A stretch of DNA of 6,335 nt from Alphaproteobacteria bacterium (GCA_030428025.1 JAUIBJ010000225.1:1-6335); one strand, 5' to 3'; shown: positions 1 to 5,426, counted from the first letter of the stretch. Notes: generated by a model from the sequence alone, not told the origin. Numbers and translations: made by a program.

Positions 1-735
1 CCGCAGAGGTGGCAGCGGTTTCCCGGAGCGGTGCCGCTGCCCGCCCTGCCTTCGGGGGTGGAGCTGATCCGCGTGGAGGAGGATCTCGGCCCCGCCACCA
101 AGGCGCTCGGCGCGGCGCCGCTGCTTGACGGCCGGATCCGACGGCTCATCTGGTGCGACGACGACTGGCTGATGCCGCCGGGCTGGGCGGCGGCGCTGCT
201 CGACGCACAGGCGCCGGGCGAGGCGGTGGCTGCCAGCGGCTTCGCCGTGGCGCGGCTGAAACGACAGGGCTGCGACCGCACGGGCTTTACCGATATCGCC
301 CAGGGGTTTTCCGGCGTGCTGGTCGACCCCGCCTGGCTTTGCCTGCCCGACATCGCCCCGCCGACCGAGGCCTGGTCGGTGGACGATATCTGGCTTTCCG
401 GCCAACTGGCGCGTCAGCAGATCCCCATCCGCCTCGCCCCGGGCGCGCGGGCGGGTCTCAGGCCTGCATTCGCGGACGGGCACGGGCTGCAGGACGCCAC
501 GCTCGGGGGCCGCGGCCGGCATGCGGCAAACCTCGCCTGCGCCGATCTGCTCAACCGTCGCCACGGCATCTGGCCCGCCCTTCAGGGGGCCGCATCGCCC
601 GTGGCGGCGGCGGACGCCTCCGGCGGGAGTATTTCGGGCAAGATGAAGAACGGGCAAAGCCCGGCTGCCGGCTGTCAGGGAACGGGGCGGTCCTCGGCTA
701 CGGCGCGGGCGGCGCGCAAAAAGAAATCGCCATAG
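1..735 (+). CDS. GT-A/GT2-like glycosyltransferase, 3' part (5' end outside window)
   Basis: The frame is open from base 1, and the reading PQRWQRFPGAV before the first internal GTG (31) looks like genuine protein, so the true start lies upstream. The visible part is 244 residues. Seen: an LGPATK segment, an aspartate cluster IWCDDDW (Asp codons from 157) preceding PPGW, and a later WSVDDIWLSG motif near 372-402. This spacing fits a GT-A nucleotide-sugar transferase, where the DDD/DXD cluster binds metal and sugar-nucleotide and the second acidic motif supplies the catalytic region. Inference: it transfers a sugar to a surface polysaccharide or glycan; donor and acceptor cannot be named. The recognisable domain ends near base 590. 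The last 45 or so residues are low-complexity and basic (ending RAARKKKSP) and are encoded partly by a gene-end repeat element (616-650) and partly by the overlap with the convergent gene, so the tail is probably not functional domain. GC-rich codon use matches its neighbours. Confidence 0.72.
   Translation, partial: PQRWQRFPGAVPLPALPSGVELIRVEEDLGPATKALGAAPLLDGRIRRLIWCDDDWLMPPGWAAALLDAQAPGEAVAASGFAVARLKRQGCDRTGFTDIAQGFSGVLVDPAWLCLPDIAPPTEAWSVDDIWLSGQLARQQIPIRLAPGARAGLRPAFADGHGLQDATLGGRGRHAANLACADLLNRRHGIWPALQGAASPVAAADASGGSISGKMKNGQSPAAGCQGTGRSSATARAARKKKSP
616..650. repeat. Rhodobacterales-type gene-end element (GCCTCCGGCGGGAGTATTT ... AAGATGAAGAA)
   Basis: The stretch begins GCCTCCGGCGGGAGTATTT (616-634) and ends AAGATGAAGAA (640-650). 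From memory, near-identical stretches recur at the ends of genes in Rhodobacteraceae genomes; I cannot verify the copy number here. It contains a small CTCC-GGCG-GGAG inverted repeat. Here it lies inside the coding frame of the first glycosyltransferase and just downstream of the convergent GT10 gene. On the minus strand it supplies a T-rich tract (TTCTTCATCTT) after a hairpin, which suggests a role in transcript ends. Confidence 0.5.
640..663 (-). terminator. possible terminator of the GT10 glycosyltransferase gene
   Basis: Read on the minus strand, 11 bases after the GT10 stop codon, a perfect 5-bp stem CGGGC-TTT-GCCCG (651-663) is followed directly by TTCTTCATCTT (640-650). The stem is short and the T tract is interrupted, so this is at best a weak intrinsic terminator. 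It overlaps the gene-end repeat element, and the plus-strand reading lacks a T tract. Confidence 0.35.
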
Positions 736-1556
736 GCGTCGGCCTGCGGGATGGCGGCCAGAAGTCCCGGAAGGCGGGCGGCATAGTCCTCCTCGGACAT
801 CGCACGCAGAGCGGCCTGCATCTGCGCCTCGTTCTCGCACAGGATCATGCCCGCGGTCTCCATGAAATCCGCGATGTTCGGACAGCCCCAGTAGATCGGC
901 ACCGTCTGGCAGAGTACCGCGTCGATCAGCTTTTCGGTGAAACAGTTGCGCTCGCGCACATTCTCGATCACCAGCGAATAGCGGTAGGGGGCAAGCCCCT
1001 CGGCCTTGTCTGCGAAAGGCTTGTAGCCACGGCCCATCACGGTGACGTCCAGCCCCGCCCGCCGCACCTGTCCGGCCAGCGCGTGACGCAGCGCATGGCC
1101 CGGCTGCGAACGTTTTTCGGACGCGATGAGCGAGCACATCGCGGTCTTGGTCAGGTCGCGGTCGCGCCAGTCGGGGATCCAGGTGCTGCCATAGGGAAAG
1201 AAAATGCCGTTGGGCAGCCGCGCAAGCAGCTCTTCGTTATAGCTCAGAATCCGGTGAAACCGATCGGCTCCGCGCACCACCCGGCGCTGATAGGCTCCGT
1301 GAATCGCCTCGGGCTCGGCCAGAGCCAGAGACACGCGGGCGCGCGTACCGCGGGCGGGACGGAGCGGGTGAAGATTTTGCGGAAAGCCGATCAGGTGATC
1401 GCTCGGGGCAAGATCGGCCAGCGTGGCACCGGGCGCCGAAAGCCGCCCGGGCCGGCCCAGCGGCCAGCGCAGCCGATCGAGCGGCAGCCGGCTGGCAAGC
1501 AGCCCCGGCCGTGTCTCCGGCCCCATGATGGCAATGGCGTCTGTCGGCTCTGGCAT
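675..1556 (-). CDS. glycosyltransferase family 10 (fucosyltransferase-like) protein
   Basis: This 293-residue protein carries the hallmark C-terminal block of GT10 alpha-1,3/1,4-fucosyltransferase-like enzymes: SLVIENVRERNC (about residues 194-205), FTEK (206-209) and VPIYWG (219-224) followed by CPNIADF. In the family this block binds the GDP-sugar donor, and the glutamate and lysine in ENV...FTEK are the conserved donor contacts. Known of the family: transfer of fucose, or related sugars, from GDP-sugar to N-acetylglucosamine-type acceptors; in alphaproteobacteria many members sit in surface polysaccharide loci, so the actual sugar is uncertain. There is no signal peptide, consistent with a cytoplasmic or membrane-associated enzyme. 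Start choice: the ATG at 1556 has GGGACAG just upstream and a promoter-like pair at 1581-1609. A longer GTG start at 1658 lacks a ribosome-binding site and would lie upstream of that promoter. The 3' end overlaps the convergent glycosyltransferase gene by 61 bp. Confidence 0.82.
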   Translation of the reverse strand: MPEPTDAIAIMGPETRPGLLASRLPLDRLRWPLGRPGRLSAPGATLADLAPSDHLIGFPQNLHPLRPARGTRARVSLALAEPEAIHGAYQRRVVRGADRFHRILSYNEELLARLPNGIFFPYGSTWIPDWRDRDLTKTAMCSLIASEKRSQPGHALRHALAGQVRRAGLDVTVMGRGYKPFADKAEGLAPYRYSLVIENVRERNCFTEKLIDAVLCQTVPIYWGCPNIADFMETAGMILCENEAQMQAALRAMSEEDYAARLPGLLAAIPQADAYGDFFLRAARAVAEDRPVP

Positions 1557-1580
1557 CGTCTGTCCCGGTTCGTCGGCGCG

Positions 1581-1609
1581 GTGATAGGGCGAAACGCTGG
1601 AAAGAACAA
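1581..1609 (-). promoter_or_regulatory. candidate promoter for the GT10 gene
   Basis: On the minus strand, TTGTTC (1604-1609) and TATCAC (1581-1586) are separated by 17 bp. The predicted start of transcription falls roughly 20 nt before the ATG at 1556, giving a short leader containing the GGGACAG site (1560-1566). The match is by eye, and no operator is visible. Confidence 0.4.
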
Positions 1610-1632
1610 TCGCCTGCGGCACCCCCCGGATG

Positions 1633-1661
1633 TTGGCAAAGCGGCAAAAACGCCCCACTAT
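1633..1661 (+). promoter_or_regulatory. candidate promoter for the flavin reductase gene
   Basis: TTGGCA (1633-1638) and CACTAT (1656-1661) are spaced by 17 bp on the plus strand. The -35 box is 5/6 to consensus but the -10 box is weak (3/6). It is arranged back to back with the candidate minus-strand promoter at 1581-1609, so the two genes probably share a compact divergent control region. Confidence 0.33.
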
Positions 1662-1739
1662 CGTTCGTAGACGGTCCGGTTCGCCGGCGAAGCGCTTTAC
1701 CCGCGCGCCGTTCGCCGGTATCGATGGGCCCCGCGCAAC

Positions 1740-1744
1740 AGGAG
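1740..1744 (+). promoter_or_regulatory. ribosome-binding site that decides the flavin reductase start
   Basis: AGGAG lies 9 nt before the GTG at 1754. The in-frame ATG at 1724 has no purine-rich stretch in front of it (the sequence there is TTCGCCGGTATCG), so the GTG is favoured as the start. Confidence 0.6.
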
Positions 1745-1753
1745 ACGCCCCCC

Positions 1754-2287
1754 GTGACCCCGGCCCGACCCCAGCCAGCTCCTCGAAAGACCACCGGCAC
1801 CAGTGCCGCGCGCCAGGCTTTCATCGACGCCATGCGGCAGGTGGCCGCCACGGTTACCGTGGTCACCACCGATGGGCCGGCCGGGCAGGCGGGCGCCACG
1901 GTCAGTGCCTTCACCTCGCTCTCGGCCGATCCGCCCTCGGTTCTGGTCTGCCTGAAGGCCGACAGCCGCATTGCCACCTCGGTCTGCGGCAACGGGGTTT
2001 TCTGCGTCAACGTGCTGCCCGAGGATGCGGCCGAGGTGGCCCGCGCCTTTGCCGGGGCCTTCGACCACCATCAGCCCGACCGGTTCGAGGGAATCGAGAT
2101 GACCGCGACGGAGTTCGGCCCGATCCTGCCACGGGCGACGGCGTTTACCTGTTCGCTCAATCATCGCCATGTGCATGGCAGCCACACGATCTGCATCGGC
2201 GACGTGACCGGCATCTCGAATGCGGGCGAGAAGCCGTTGACCTATATGAGCGGTTCCTTCCACATCGTGCGCCCACAGCAGAGCTGA
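1754..2287 (+). CDS. flavin reductase-family protein (FMN-binding split barrel)
   Basis: The 177-residue product is the usual size for the flavin reductase-like / HpaC-RutF family (Flavin_Reduct domain). Seen, numbered from GTG 1754: ATVTVVTTDG (32-41), GATVSAFTSLSADPPSVLVC (47-66), the FCVNVLPED segment (83-91), HRHVHGSHTICIGDV (137-151) and a C-terminal PLTYMSGSFHIV (161-172). The SxxSxDPPxVLVC and HxxGxHxIxIGxV patterns are the family's flavin-binding and split-barrel core. Known role: reduction of FMN or FAD with NAD(P)H to feed a partner monooxygenase, although some members simply bind FMN. No monooxygenase gene is visible nearby, so the partner is unknown. There is no signal peptide, so it should be cytosolic. 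The proline-rich first 15 residues are probably disordered. An ATG at 1724 would add 10 residues but lacks a ribosome-binding site. Confidence 0.85.
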   Translation: MTPARPQPAPRKTTGTSAARQAFIDAMRQVAATVTVVTTDGPAGQAGATVSAFTSLSADPPSVLVCLKADSRIATSVCGNGVFCVNVLPEDAAEVARAFAGAFDHHQPDRFEGIEMTATEFGPILPRATAFTCSLNHRHVHGSHTICIGDVTGISNAGEKPLTYMSGSFHIVRPQQS

Positions 2288-2295
2288 CCCGCCCT

Positions 2296-2319
2296 GCCGC
2301 GAAATAAATTTCGCTCGGC
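2296..2319 (+). terminator. hairpin downstream of the flavin reductase gene
   Basis: A 6-bp stem GCGAAA-TAAA-TTTCGC (2299-2314) starts 11 nt after the stop codon. GCC (2296-2298) can extend it by pairing with GGC (2317-2319) across a 2-nt bulge. No clean T run follows (CACATTCTCG), so it may be a weak terminator or a 3'-end stabilising hairpin. The remainder of the gap to 2383 is AT-richer than the genes (TTTAAATCAAAT at 2349-2360) and could hold a promoter, but I could not place a convincing -35/-10 pair. Confidence 0.3.
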
Positions 2320-2383
2320 CACATTCTCGCCGATTTTCTCTGCAAGGGTTTAAATCAAATCTTTCGCACAGGGGCCCGGGCAA

Positions 2384-2998
2384 ATGGGACGTTCTGACAA
2401 TCTGTACGATGGCGAGTGGAGCACGGTTTCACTGACCAAGACGGCCCTTGGCCTGACGGCGCAGGAAAAGTTCGAGCGTTTCAAGATCGAGGCGATGTCG
2501 GAACTGGTCCTGCGGCTCGCGGGCGGGCTGATGGTGGCCGGATCGACAATGCTCTGGCTGATCCTCCCGATGGATGCCGGGGCAGAACAGCTGGTGTCGC
2601 ACAGCCTTCTGGCCACGCTGTTCACCGCCACGGGGCTCATCGTCTACGCCTATGGAACGCGCGGCTTCCGCCGCCAGCTTTCGCTTGATGCCAAGCGCGG
2701 CACGCTGGCGCTGACAAAGGTCAATATCAACGATCAGGGCCGCGTTGTGCGCGCCATCGGGCTCGACGATATCGAAAGCCTGTTCCTGCGCCGCCCGCCG
2801 GCGCGGATGGCACAGGCTTCGCTCTATGTCCGTGTCACTGGGCAGGAAACGCCGATTCTGGCCCTGACCGGCTCGACCCGCGAACTGGAACGCATTCATG
2901 CCCAGCTTTGCGAGATCATCCATATCGCCGGCACGGAACCCGAGGAAAGCACGCGCGATCTGCGCTTCGCCCGGCAGTTCGCAACCGCGCGGAGCTGA
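2384..2998 (+). CDS. two-helix membrane protein of unknown function, possibly with a PH-like C-terminal domain
   Basis: I do not recognise this 204-residue protein by name. The ATG at 2384 has AGGGG at 2370-2374, 9 nt upstream. Residues 1-40 are polar and probably cytoplasmic. Two hydrophobic segments follow at about 41-63 (LVLRLAGGLMVAGSTMLWLI, then LPM) and 75-91 (LLATLFTATGLIVYAYG), joined by a short acidic loop (MDAGAEQ), with GTRGFRRQ after the second helix giving a positive-inside flank. This predicts a hairpin with both ends in the cytoplasm. Residues 98-182 read as alternating strands (LSLDAKRGTLALTKVN, AIGLDDIESLFLRR, ASLYVRVTG, ETPILALTGS) ending in an amphipathic helix (TRELERIHAQLCEII). 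That strand-then-helix order resembles bacterial PH-like domains attached to membrane hairpins, but this is inference from pattern only. It is followed by an acidic then basic tail. It may be co-oriented with the flavin reductase gene, but a 96-bp gap with a hairpin argues for separate transcription. Confidence 0.7.
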   Translation: MGRSDNLYDGEWSTVSLTKTALGLTAQEKFERFKIEAMSELVLRLAGGLMVAGSTMLWLILPMDAGAEQLVSHSLLATLFTATGLIVYAYGTRGFRRQLSLDAKRGTLALTKVNINDQGRVVRAIGLDDIESLFLRRPPARMAQASLYVRVTGQETPILALTGSTRELERIHAQLCEIIHIAGTEPEESTRDLRFARQFATARS

Positions 2999-3183
2999 GA
3001 TGGCGGGGGCCTGCAGCCCGGATGGCCTGAGCCGAATTGCCGTCATGGATGGTTCTCCGCCTTGCGTGGGTGCTGCTGGCTGCCTTCGCAATCGACCCCG
3101 CGTTCGCGCCTAGGTCGAAACGCGCCACCCGCCGGATGCACCGCCCCCCGGCGGCCGGGCGACCGCGACGAAATCACTTGCCC
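2999..3183. other. intergenic stretch without a supported gene
   Basis: The bases between the membrane protein gene and the groESL terminator carry no convincing gene. A short CCGCC-CCCC-GGCGG hairpin (3141-3154) is present without a T tract. A plus-strand frame opening at ATG 3049 starts with a signal-peptide-like run (MVLRLAWVLLAAFA) but has no ribosome-binding site and continues through the terminator into the antisense of groEL, so I do not call it. Confidence 0.5.
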
Positions 3184-3217
3184 AAAGCAGAAAGGGCCGC
3201 TCCTTTCGGAGCGGCCC
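3184..3217 (-). terminator. groESL operon intrinsic terminator (possibly bidirectional)
   Basis: Read on the groEL strand, GGGCCGCTCC-GAAA-GGAGCGGCCC (3194-3217) is a perfect 10-bp stem closed by a GNRA tetraloop, followed by TTTCTGCTTT. It begins 28 nt past the groEL stop codon. On the plus strand the same stem is followed by AAGCTTTTCC, so it may also catch transcripts coming from the membrane protein gene. Confidence 0.88.
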
Positions 3218-3245
3218 AAGCTTTTCCCACGCAAGGCGCGGCTGA

Positions 3246-4886
3246 TTACATCATGCCGCCCATGCCGCCCATGTCGGGCATGCCGCCGCCGCCGGCGCCT
3301 TCCTTCTGCGGCTTGTCGGCCACCATCGCTTCGGTGGTGATCAGCAGGCCCGCGATCGAGGCGGCGTCTTCCAGAGCGGTGCGCACGACCTTCGCGGGGT
3401 CGATGACACCGTAAGAGAACATGTCGCCATATTCTTCGGTCTGGGCGTTGAAGCCGAACTTGGGATCGTCCGATTCACGGATCTTGCCGGCCACGACCGA
3501 GCCGTCGACGCCGGCGTTTTCGGCGATCTGGCGCAGCGGCGCTTCCAGCGCGCGGCGCACGATGGCGATGCCGTTGTCCTGATCCGAGTTGGCGCCGGTC
3601 AGACCGTCAAGTGCCTTTGCACCCTGCACGAGGGCCACGCCGCCACCGACGACGATGCCTTCCTGAACCGCGGCGCGGGTGGCGTTCAGCGCATCGTCGA
3701 CGCGGTCCTTGCGCTCCTTCACCTCGGTCTCGGTCATGCCGCCGACGCGGATGACGGCAACACCGCCGGCCAGCTTGGCAACACGCTCCTGCAGCTTCTC
3801 GCGGTCGTAGTCCGAGGTGGTTTCCTCGATCTGCTGGCGGATCTGGCTGACGCGGGCCTCGATCTCGGCTTTCTCACCGGCACCATCGACGATGGTGGTT
3901 TCGTCCTTGGTGATCGAGACCTTCTTGGCCGAACCGAGCATGTCCATGGTGACGCTTTCCAGCTTCATGCCCAGATCTTCGCTGATGACCTGACCGCCGG
4001 TCAGGATGGCGATGTCCTGCAGCATCGCCTTGCGGCGATCGCCGAAGCCCGGTGCCTTGACGGCCGCAATCTTCAGGCCGCCGCGCAGCTTGTTGACCAC
4101 GAGGGTGGCCAGCGCTTCGCCTTCCACGTCCTCGGCGATGATCAGCAGAGGTTTCTGCGACTGGATCACGCTTTCGAGCAACGGCACCATCGGCTGCAGC
4201 GACGAGAGTTTCTTCTCGTGAAGCAGGATCATGCAGTCTTCCAACTCGGTGGTCATCTTGTCGGCGTTGGTGACGAAATAGGGCGACAGGTAGCCACGGT
4301 CGAACTGCATCCCCTCGACCACGTCGGTCTCGGTTTCCAGGCCCTTGTTTTCCTCGACGGTGATAACGCCGTCATTGCCGACCTTCTGCATCGCGTCAGC
4401 AATCATCTGACCGATTTCCGACTCGCCGTTGGCAGACACGGTGCCGACCTGGGCGACTTCGCTCGAGTCCTTGACTTCGCGGGCGGCGTCGCGGATGTGC
4501 TGCACCACCTTGTGGGTGGCCAGGTCGATGCCGCGCTTGAGATCCATCGGGTTCATGCCCGCGGCCACGGCCTTCATGCCTTCCTTGGCGATGGCCTGGG
4601 CCAGCACGGTGGCGGTGGTGGTGCCGTCGCCGGCCTCGTCATTGGTCCGCTGGGCGACTTCTTTCACCATCTGGGCGCCCATGTTCTCGAACTTGTCTTC
4701 CAGTTCGATTTCCTTGGCGACCGAAACACCGTCCTTGGTGATGCGCGGCGAACCGAAGGATTTGTCGAGCACCACGTTGCGGCCTTTCGGGCCAAGGGTC
4801 ACGCGCACGGCATCGGCCAGCACGTTGACGCCGCGCATCATCTTGTTGCGGGCGTCGGTATTGAATTTGACGTCTTTTGCAGACAT
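3246..4886 (-). CDS. groEL: chaperonin GroEL (Hsp60, 60-kDa subunit)
   Basis: At 546 residues this is full length for GroEL (548 in E. coli) and aligns along its whole length without gaps that I can see until the tail. It forms the double-ring cytosolic chamber that folds client proteins with ATP and the GroES lid. Equatorial domain: TLGPKGRNVVLDKSFG (about 30-45), TKDGVSV with Asp52, and GDGTTTATVLAQ with Asp87, the metal/ATP site. Apical domain: from about 191, including the LLIIAEDVEGEAL and KAPGFGDRRKAML blocks. The chaperonin signature AAVQEGIVVGGG lies near 405-416, and the hydrolysis aspartate Asp398 is present in VDDALNATR. The C-terminus ends in the typical glycine-methionine tail (MPDMGGMGGMM). 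The ATG at 4886 is preceded by AGGAG (4895-4899) at 8-nt spacing. It lies 54 nt downstream of groES with no promoter or terminator visible between them, so it is co-transcribed. A C-terminal GGM tail, rather than the histidine-rich tail of some paralogues, suggests the main housekeeping copy. Confidence 0.99.
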   Translation of the reverse strand: MSAKDVKFNTDARNKMMRGVNVLADAVRVTLGPKGRNVVLDKSFGSPRITKDGVSVAKEIELEDKFENMGAQMVKEVAQRTNDEAGDGTTTATVLAQAIAKEGMKAVAAGMNPMDLKRGIDLATHKVVQHIRDAAREVKDSSEVAQVGTVSANGESEIGQMIADAMQKVGNDGVITVEENKGLETETDVVEGMQFDRGYLSPYFVTNADKMTTELEDCMILLHEKKLSSLQPMVPLLESVIQSQKPLLIIAEDVEGEALATLVVNKLRGGLKIAAVKAPGFGDRRKAMLQDIAILTGGQVISEDLGMKLESVTMDMLGSAKKVSITKDETTIVDGAGEKAEIEARVSQIRQQIEETTSDYDREKLQERVAKLAGGVAVIRVGGMTETEVKERKDRVDDALNATRAAVQEGIVVGGGVALVQGAKALDGLTGANSDQDNGIAIVRRALEAPLRQIAENAGVDGSVVAGKIRESDDPKFGFNAQTEEYGDMFSYGVIDPAKVVRTALEDAASIAGLLITTEAMVADKPQKEGAGGGGMPDMGGMGGMM

Positions 4887-4940
4887 GTGAGTAGCTCCTG
4901 AAATCTTGTTGTCTTGGGGTCAGGTTACGATCCGGGGCGT

Positions 4941-5252
4941 TCAAGCGGCCTTGGCGGCCTTGCTGTCCTCCATGATCCCCAGGATGTCGCTTTCCTTCAT
5001 GATCAGCAGCTCTTCGCCATCGAGCGTGATCTCTGTGCCCGACCACTTGCCGAACAGGATGCGGTCGCCGGCCTTGACGTCCAGCTCGATCCGGTCGCCG
5101 TCATCGTCGCGAGTTCCGGCACCAACGGCCACAACCTCGCCCTCCTGGGGCTTTTCCTTGGCGCTGTCGGGGATAATCAGCCCGCCAGCGGTTTTATCTT
5201 CGCTTTCAACGCGGCGGACGAGCACGCGGTCATGCAGCGGTTTGAATGCCAT
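4941..5252 (-). CDS. groES: co-chaperonin GroES (Hsp10, 10-kDa subunit)
   Basis: The 103-residue product begins MAFKPLHDRVLVRR, the classic GroES N-terminus. It forms the heptameric lid that caps GroEL rings. The mobile loop spans about residues 16-35, with the GroEL-contact tripeptide as LII (25-27) within TAGGLIIPDS. The roof-loop region GTRDDDGDRIELDV (about 46-59) and the GDRILFGKWSGTEI strand follow, then the conserved ELLIMKESDILGI. A lysine/alanine tail (SKAAKAA) extends the C-terminus slightly beyond the roughly 97-residue E. coli protein. The ATG at 5252 is chosen because AAGGAG (5261-5266) sits 8 nt upstream and the family starts there; an in-frame start at 5273 would add seven unconserved residues and bury the ribosome-binding site. 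It is the first gene of the operon, under the CIRCE operator. Confidence 0.98.
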   Translation of the reverse strand: MAFKPLHDRVLVRRVESEDKTAGGLIIPDSAKEKPQEGEVVAVGAGTRDDDGDRIELDVKAGDRILFGKWSGTEITLDGEELLIMKESDILGIMEDSKAAKAA

Positions 5253-5282
5253 GTCTTTGGCTCCTTGGCTCAAAGTTTCTCC

Positions 5283-5308
5283 CTAATAGCCCGTTTCCGG
5301 GCTATTAG
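5283..5308 (-). promoter_or_regulatory. groESL leader hairpin overlapping the CIRCE arm
   Basis: On the coding strand, CTAATAGCCCG-GAAA-CGGGCTATTAG forms a perfect 11-bp stem with a GNRA tetraloop in the groES 5' leader. Its first four bases (CTAA) are also the last four of the CIRCE right arm, so the leader RNA can form either the CIRCE stem in full or this hairpin in full, not both. There is no T tract after it, so it is not a simple terminator. Likely roles are mRNA 5'-end stability or modulation of translation; this is inference. Confidence 0.75.
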
Positions 5309-5331
5309 CACTCACCCTAATCGAGTGCTAA
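5305..5331. promoter_or_regulatory. CIRCE operator (HrcA binding site)
   Basis: TTAGCACTC-N9-GAGTGCTAA is a perfect match to the canonical CIRCE inverted repeat. HrcA binds this operator and represses groESL until heat shock titrates or inactivates it. It lies immediately downstream of the predicted transcription start and 53 bp upstream of the groES start codon, the usual arrangement. The hrcA gene itself is not in the window. Confidence 0.97.
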
Positions 5332-5338
5332 CGACGCA

Positions 5339-5367
5339 TAGCTAGGCAATGCTGCGAAAGCTGTCAA
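5339..5367 (-). promoter_or_regulatory. groESL promoter, housekeeping with RpoH-like features
   Basis: On the minus strand, a perfect TTGACA (5362-5367) is followed after 17 bp by TAGCTA (5339-5344). The same region can be read as GTTG-N18-CCTAGCT, close to the alphaproteobacterial RpoH pattern CTTG-N17/18-CYTATNT. The expected start, about 7 nt downstream, falls at about 5332, abutting CIRCE. The -10 box is weak for the housekeeping sigma factor, which fits either mixed control or RpoH use. Confidence 0.65.
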
Positions 5368-5397
5368 CTCTTCGTTTCGACTTTTTTCGATCAGGGT

Positions 5398-5426
5398 TTG
5401 CGCAGGCGTAGCCCGGCGCCTACCTT
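5398..5426 (+). promoter_or_regulatory. weak candidate promoter for the TraB/GumN gene
   Basis: TTGCGC (5398-5403) and TACCTT (5421-5426) with 17-bp spacing precede the gene and would give a leader of about 26 nt. Only the TTG of the -35 and three bases of the -10 match consensus. It is distinct from, and divergent to, the groESL promoter. Confidence 0.28.

Noticed and set aside
153..1670. 505-codon open frame on the plus strand
   Set aside because: It runs out of frame through the first glycosyltransferase and antisense through the GT10 gene. The product is arginine-, glycine- and proline-rich with no motif, as expected for an off-frame reading of GC-rich DNA.
1237..2010. 257-codon open frame on the minus strand
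   Set aside because: It is a shifted reading of the GT10 gene plus the antisense of the flavin reductase; both true frames have clear family motifs.
1697..2383. 228-codon open frame on the minus strand opposite the flavin reductase
   Set aside because: It is antisense to a gene with strong family motifs, and its composition is arginine/glycine-rich without recognisable domains.
2429..3091. 220-codon open frame on the minus strand opposite the membrane protein
   Set aside because: The plus-strand frame has a ribosome-binding site and coherent membrane topology; the antisense product has neither a domain nor a start signal.
3194..3217. the 10-bp inverted repeat considered as a mobile-element end or attachment site
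   Set aside because: Its position just after the groEL stop, the GNRA loop and the following T-rich tract fit an intrinsic terminator, and no matching second copy is seen.
3049..3414. possible small secreted protein starting MVLRLAWVLLAAFA
   Set aside because: The signal-like start is suggestive, but there is no ribosome-binding site, and the frame continues through the groESL terminator and into the antisense of the GroEL GGM tail.
4218..4901. 227-codon open frame on the plus strand opposite groEL
   Set aside because: Antisense of a highly conserved gene; histidine/glycine/valine-rich composition is typical of the complement of GC-rich groEL codons.
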